Source: an uncultured bacterium
GTDB lineage: Bacteria; Bacillota; Clostridia; Oscillospirales; Ruminococcaceae
Length of the DNA stretch: 15,540 nucleotides
Assembly (NCBI GenBank): GCA_905215595.1
Contig: CAJMQZ010000046.1
Span: 1 to 15,540, forward strand
Reading direction: 5' to 3'
Shown piece after piece: positions 12,929 to 15,540 of the stretch. A model generated the notes under the pieces. The model saw only the letters and a list, made by a program, of their open reading frames with translations, did not search any database and had not been told where the DNA came from. Positions within the stretch are counted from its first letter, which is position 1. Each line of letters opens with the position of its first letter. Both the position numbers and the translations under genes were made by a program.

Positions 12929-13090
12929 CCCCCTCAGTCAAGCCCTGTCGGGCTTGCCAGCTCCCCCAAGGGGACGCCTTTTGGCAATGCCGCAAAGCTT
13001 CCCGCCACCGCTGAAGCCGTCCCCTTGAGGGCCGACTTCCCCCGGCCGGGGGAAATCTGTCCCCAAGGGGTGAAGGCTTTAGCGCGCCCG
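12929..13090. repeat. Palindromic intergenic repeat, copy C1
   Basis: It starts CCCCCTCAG, then a hairpin CAAGCCC-TGTC-GGGCTTG, then CAGCTCCCCCAAGGGG. Its body (CGCCTTTTGGCAATG..., CCGCTGAAGCCGTCCCC, and TTCCCCCGGCCGGGGGAA) is the inverted counterpart of copy E. The right boundary is approximate. It lies in tandem with C2. Confidence 0.78.
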
Positions 13091-13141
13091 GAAGGTTTCT
13101 CATTGCGTCTAAAACTTTAGCGATAGGACTAACGGTGTGCG

Positions 13142-13289
13142 CCCTCTCAGTCACCTTTGGTGACAGCTCTCCCAAAGGGAGAGCCAAGAGCACTGCCGTA
13201 AACTTCCTCATTGCGCCTAATACTTTAGTGCTGAACTTTACGGCTTGGCTCCCCCCTTGGGGGAGCTGGCGCGGGAGCGCCTGAGAGGG
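13142..13289. repeat. Palindromic intergenic repeat, copy C2
   Basis: It runs from CCCTCTCAG to CTGAGAGGG. The left hairpin is GTCACC-TTT-GGTGAC and the right one GGCGC-GGGA-GCGCC. Between them lie CTCTCCC/GGGAGAG, the shared core CGCCTAATACTTTAG (inverted with respect to copies B and D) and CCCCTTGGGG. The preceding TCTAAAACTTTAGCG near 13108-13122 is a degenerate second copy of the core. Confidence 0.82.
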
Positions 13290-13330
13290 CGAGCCATTTT
13301 CCCCATTATTTTGCCTTTTTACACATTTTC

Positions 13331-13351
13331 ACCACGTTTTAGTGGTAAAAT
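13331..13351 (+). promoter_or_regulatory. Weak promoter/operator candidate for the secreted peptidase gene
   Basis: TAAAAT (13346-13351) could be a -10 box, 36 bp before the ATG; no good -35 is seen at the right distance. It is overlapped by an inverted repeat ACCAC-N6-GTGGT (13331-13335 and 13342-13346), which may be an operator. Confidence 0.35.
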
Positions 13352-13387
13352 CATGTCCAGATTGAAACAAACTTGGAGGAAGTACCC

Positions 13388-14059
13388 ATGCAACACTGTC
13401 CCGCCCGCGCGGCACAGCGGCTGGCGGCGGCAGTTCTGGCGCTGGTTTTGCTGCTGTGCGCCTTTTTGCCCCGTGCCCACGCCGCCGAGCTGAAAGAGAA
13501 AAACGGCATCCGGCTGCTCAGCTTCGACACCAGCCACATTCTTTCCATCGGCAACCAGACCTCCGGCAAGTGCAGCCTGTACGCGCTGCGCTACGCCCGC
13601 ACCATTCTGGACGGCAAGGTGTGCTCCGGCAGCGGGATGTGGTCGAACGGGGCAGTGTGGTCGGCAGCGGGCTACACCGGGTACTCCGGCACCCGCGCCG
13701 AGTGCCTGAAAAAGCTGTACAGCGAGCTTTCCGCCGGGCATCCGGTGATCGTGCACCTGAAAAACACCACGGTCAGCGGGGTAAAGCGCCACACGAACCG
13801 CACCTCTACTTATGAATACCACCTGACCGGCTCCGGCTGGGACGAGGTGAACTACCCCCACATTGCCACCAGCAGCACCTACGGGCACTGGGTATGCGTG
13901 GCGGGCATCTCCCCCACCGCCGACCCGGAAAACCTGACCGAGAGCGACTTCTACGCCCTCGACCCCGCCCGGGTAACGGCAAATGGACGGCTTGCCGTCA
14001 CCCGCCTGCTGGACGATACCCTGTGGGTGGAAAACTCCCCCCTCAAGGTGCTGGGGTAA
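13388..14059 (+). CDS. Secreted papain-like cysteine peptidase homologue (C39-like)
   Basis: The 223-residue precursor has a Sec signal peptide with a hydrophobic core at residues 12-27 and a likely cut after AHA (32/33). The mature part shows a papain-fold arrangement: Q57 five residues before a putative nucleophile C62 in NQTSGKCSLYALRYA, a putative catalytic histidine H167 in YGHWVCVAGI, and D192 in FYALDPA. This order (Gln, Cys, His, Asp) fits the C39-like peptidase group, though without alignment the pocket cannot be verified and activity is unproven. No cell-wall anchor, repeat domain or ABC exporter is adjacent. GGAGG precedes the ATG at 13388; a TTG overlapping that site is rejected. 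The gene stands alone between repeat copies C2 and D and ends in its own terminator. Confidence 0.75.
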   Translation: MQHCPARAAQRLAAAVLALVLLLCAFLPRAHAAELKEKNGIRLLSFDTSHILSIGNQTSGKCSLYALRYARTILDGKVCSGSGMWSNGAVWSAAGYTGYSGTRAECLKKLYSELSAGHPVIVHLKNTTVSGVKRHTNRTSTYEYHLTGSGWDEVNYPHIATSSTYGHWVCVAGISPTADPENLTESDFYALDPARVTANGRLAVTRLLDDTLWVENSPLKVLG

Positions 14060-14093
14060 AAAAGGATTATTCTTTTTATAGAATTATAGAACA

Positions 14094-14130
14094 AAATCGG
14101 GCAGTCTGCGGACTGCCCGATTTGTATTTT
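14094..14130 (+). terminator. Terminator of the secreted peptidase gene
   Basis: A perfect 13-bp stem (14094-14106 with 14111-14123, loop TGCG) is followed by TTTGTATTTTT, 35 bp after the stop codon. Confidence 0.88.
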
Positions 14131-14187
14131 TACGGGGGAAAGCTTTTTATTGCATTTGATACTTTAAAACAGGACTGACGGCGTACG

Positions 14188-14341
14188 CCCTCTCAGGCGC
14201 TCCCGCGCCAGCTCTCCCGAAGGGAGAGCCAAGCCGTTAGCCCCGATGCTAAAGTATTAGGTGCAATGAGAAAGTTTCTGGCAGTGCTCTTGGCTCTCCC
14301 TTTGGGAGAGCTGGCAAAGCCGGAGGCTTTGACTGAGAGGG
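14188..14341. repeat. Palindromic intergenic repeat, copy D
   Basis: It runs from CCCTCTCAG to ACTGAGAGGG. The left hairpin is GGCGC-TCCC-GCGCC; the right one is CAAAGCC-GGA-GGCTTTG. Inner palindromes CTCTCCC/GGGAGAG occur on both sides, with GCTAAAGTATTAGGTGCAAT in the centre. A degenerate core fragment (GATACTTTAAAAC) precedes it at 14157-14170. It fills the gap between the peptidase terminator and the acylphosphatase stop. Confidence 0.85.
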
Positions 14342-14380
14342 CGCACTGCGGTGTCAGGCGCTCTGTTTCTATTCAGTTCC

Positions 14381-14707
14381 TTAATACCCCTTCACCGAGA
14401 AGCCGCGCTCCCACGGGTCGGGCGGGATATTCTTGCTGCGGATGCCGGTGATCTGGATATAGTCGCTTTTCTGGATCATGGCAAACAGGGACATGAACTT
14501 ATCCGGGTCGCCCTGCACTTCCAGCGTCACGCTGCCGTCATCCTCGTTCTGCACCCAGCCGGTCAGGTCAAGGGTCTGCGCGGCGTACCGCGCCCGGTAG
14601 CGGAAACCTACCCCCTGCACCTGCCCGGTGATGGTGTAGCGCCGCCGCACCGTGCCCTGTGGCAGTGCGGGCGGGGTGCGATCCTTTTTGGAAAGAAAAT
14701 CAAACAT
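14381..14707 (-). CDS. Acylphosphatase
   Basis: The 108-residue protein contains the acylphosphatase signature: residues 24-42 read YTITGQVQGVGFRYRARYA, with the substrate-binding arginine R36, followed by LTGWVQNEDDGSVTLEVQG with catalytic asparagine N54. These small cytosolic enzymes hydrolyse acyl phosphates such as carbamoyl or acetyl phosphate. The enzyme domain is about 88 residues; an N-terminal tail of about 20 (MFDFLSKKDRTPPALPQG) is extra. The ATG at 14707 is chosen because GGAGGG precedes it and the longer frame reads into repeat E. It lies downstream of the pyrophosphatase gene on the same strand, separated by 222 bp containing that repeat, so co-transcription is possible but not shown. 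No clear promoter was found directly upstream. Confidence 0.92.
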   Translation of the reverse strand: MFDFLSKKDRTPPALPQGTVRRRYTITGQVQGVGFRYRARYAAQTLDLTGWVQNEDDGSVTLEVQGDPDKFMSLFAMIQKSDYIQITGIRSKNIPPDPWERGFSVKGY

Positions 14708-14741
14708 TTTGCCCTCCGTGTGCTTTTCTGGAAAGCCTACC

Positions 14742-14917
14742 CCTTCCGTCATCGCTGACGCGATGCCACCCGCTCCCCACTCTGTCGCTAACGCGACATC
14801 TCTCCCCGGCCGGGGAGAGTCTGTCCAAGGGGACGGCTTCAGCGACGGCGGGAAACTTTGCGACATTGCCAAAAGGCGCCCCCTTGGGGGAGCTGTCACC
14901 GCAGGTGACTGAGGGGG
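14742..14917. repeat. Palindromic intergenic repeat, copy E
   Basis: One end has hairpins CATCGC-TGAC-GCGATG and TGTCGC-TAAC-GCGACA plus CTCTCCCC-GG-CCGGGGAGAG; the other has CCCCCTTGGGGG, CAGCTG-type flank and hairpin GTCACC-GCA-GGTGAC before ACTGAGGGGG. It combines the body of C1 (inverted) with the end of copy A (inverted). The left boundary is approximate. It sits between the pyrophosphatase stop and the acylphosphatase start. Confidence 0.78.
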
Positions 14918-14929
14918 TTGTCCCTTTCT

Positions 14930-15540
14930 TTACAGTTCCTGATAAGCGGTCATCAGGGCGGGGATGAACTGCTTTTTGCGGCTCACCACGCCCGGCAGCG
15001 TCCAGCTGCCATCGGCGTCGGGCTGGATGTCGAAGCCATCCGTCAGCACCCCGGCGGCGTAGCGTCCGTTGCAGATGACCACGCTCTCTTCCTTGGGCAC
15101 GTCGGTCAGCAGCATGTAGATGTCCTCCACGTTCTGCTTGTTGCGTGCTTCCTCGAGATAGGGCTTCAGCAGCGCCTCGGCGGCGGTCAGGTTCTTGCGG
15201 GTCATGTAGCTGCCCTGCGCCACGCCAAAGCGGATATCACCGCACATGAACACCTTGAAGTCCTGCAAGAACACTTCCTCGGCGGTCTTGCCGTCCAGCT
15301 TTTCGCCGGCTTCGAACATCTCGTTGGCAAACTCGTTGATGTCCACCCCAGCGATCTTTGCCAGACGGTTGGCGGCGTTTACGTCGATGGGGGTGCAGGT
15401 GGGGCTGCGGAATACCAGTGTATCCGAAAGGATGGCAGCCAGCAGCAGACCGGCGGTCTTTTGCGGGATGGTCACGCCGTTTTCATCGTACATCTGGGTG
15501 ACGATGGTGGCGGTGCAGCCCACCGGCTGGTTGCGGAAGT
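14930..15540 (-). CDS. ppaC: Manganese-dependent inorganic pyrophosphatase, family II (DHH/DHHA2), C-terminal part
   Basis: The gene enters from the right edge; about 203 residues are visible. They begin in FRNQPVGCTATIVTQMY, matching the stretch before the end of the DHH domain, then GLLLAAILSDTLVFRSPTCT, with the aspartate typical of the metal site, and DHHA2 domain features ending in GVVSRKKQFIPAL; the SRKKQ motif binds pyrophosphate. The enzyme hydrolyses pyrophosphate to phosphate in the cytosol, pulling biosynthetic reactions forward. The N-terminal DHH motif, and whether regulatory CBS domains are present, lie outside the window. The stop TAA is at 14930-14932; no terminator with a T tract follows, but repeat E could fold there. 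Confidence 0.92.
   Translation of the reverse strand, partial: FRNQPVGCTATIVTQMYDENGVTIPQKTAGLLLAAILSDTLVFRSPTCTPIDVNAANRLAKIAGVDINEFANEMFEAGEKLDGKTAEEVFLQDFKVFMCGDIRFGVAQGSYMTRKNLTAAEALLKPYLEEARNKQNVEDIYMLLTDVPKEESVVICNGRYAAGVLTDGFDIQPDADGSWTLPGVVSRKKQFIPALMTAYQEL

Noticed and set aside
12929..13289. CRISPR-like array suggested by clustered short repeats
   Set aside because: The repeats are inverted, of irregular spacing and mutually different; there are no unique spacers of constant length and no cas genes.
14381..14899. Acylphosphatase extended to 172 residues
   Set aside because: The additional part is a translation of repeat E; GGAGGG before 14707 and the usual family size support the shorter form.

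Overview
The window looks like chromosomal DNA of a GC-rich gut Firmicute, most likely Faecalibacterium or a close Oscillospiraceae/Ruminococcaceae relative. This rests on the gene set, on strong AGGAGG ribosome sites, on clear sigma-A promoters, and on many copies of a CCCTCTCAG...CTGAGAGGG palindromic repeat that I associate with Faecalibacterium. The assignment is inference. No rRNA, tRNA, transposase, integrase or CRISPR array was seen.

Layout, left to right. 1-577 (-): 5' part of cstA (CstA-family pyruvate/peptide transporter), with a promoter and phased direct repeats upstream. 1151-2086 (-): a LysR-type regulator with its own terminator. 2414-3177 (+): a promoter, a 70-residue unknown protein and a histidine-phosphatase (phosphoglycerate-mutase-like) gene, closed by a perfect terminator. 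3222-4571 (-): a MATE efflux transporter with a strong promoter and a folded, terminator-containing leader (riboswitch-like). 4816-4934 (-): a candidate stand-alone small RNA with its own promoter and terminator. 4965-10298 (-): a three-gene operon jetA-jetB-jetC with overlapping ends, encoding a Wadjet/MukBEF-like SMC complex but no recognisable jetD nuclease gene. 10608-12597 (-): three small lipoprotein genes in tandem, each with its own promoter and terminator; a near-identical block of about 260 bp covers the signal-peptide and promoter part of the first two. 13388-14059 (+): a secreted papain-like (C39-type) cysteine peptidase homologue. 14381-14707 (-): acylphosphatase. 14930-15540 (-): C-terminal part of a family II (DHH) inorganic pyrophosphatase.

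The repeats at 2165-2343, 10385-10537, 12929-13289, 14188-14341 and 14742-14917 sit between genes. They share outer CTCTCAG ends and CCCC-TTGGGG palindromes but carry different small hairpins that each keep base pairing.

The most interesting items are the SMC operon without its nuclease, the unrecognised small RNA whose promoter begins in the jetC stop codon, the attenuator-like MATE leader, and the lipoprotein cassettes. Family assignments come from reading motifs; no database search was possible.
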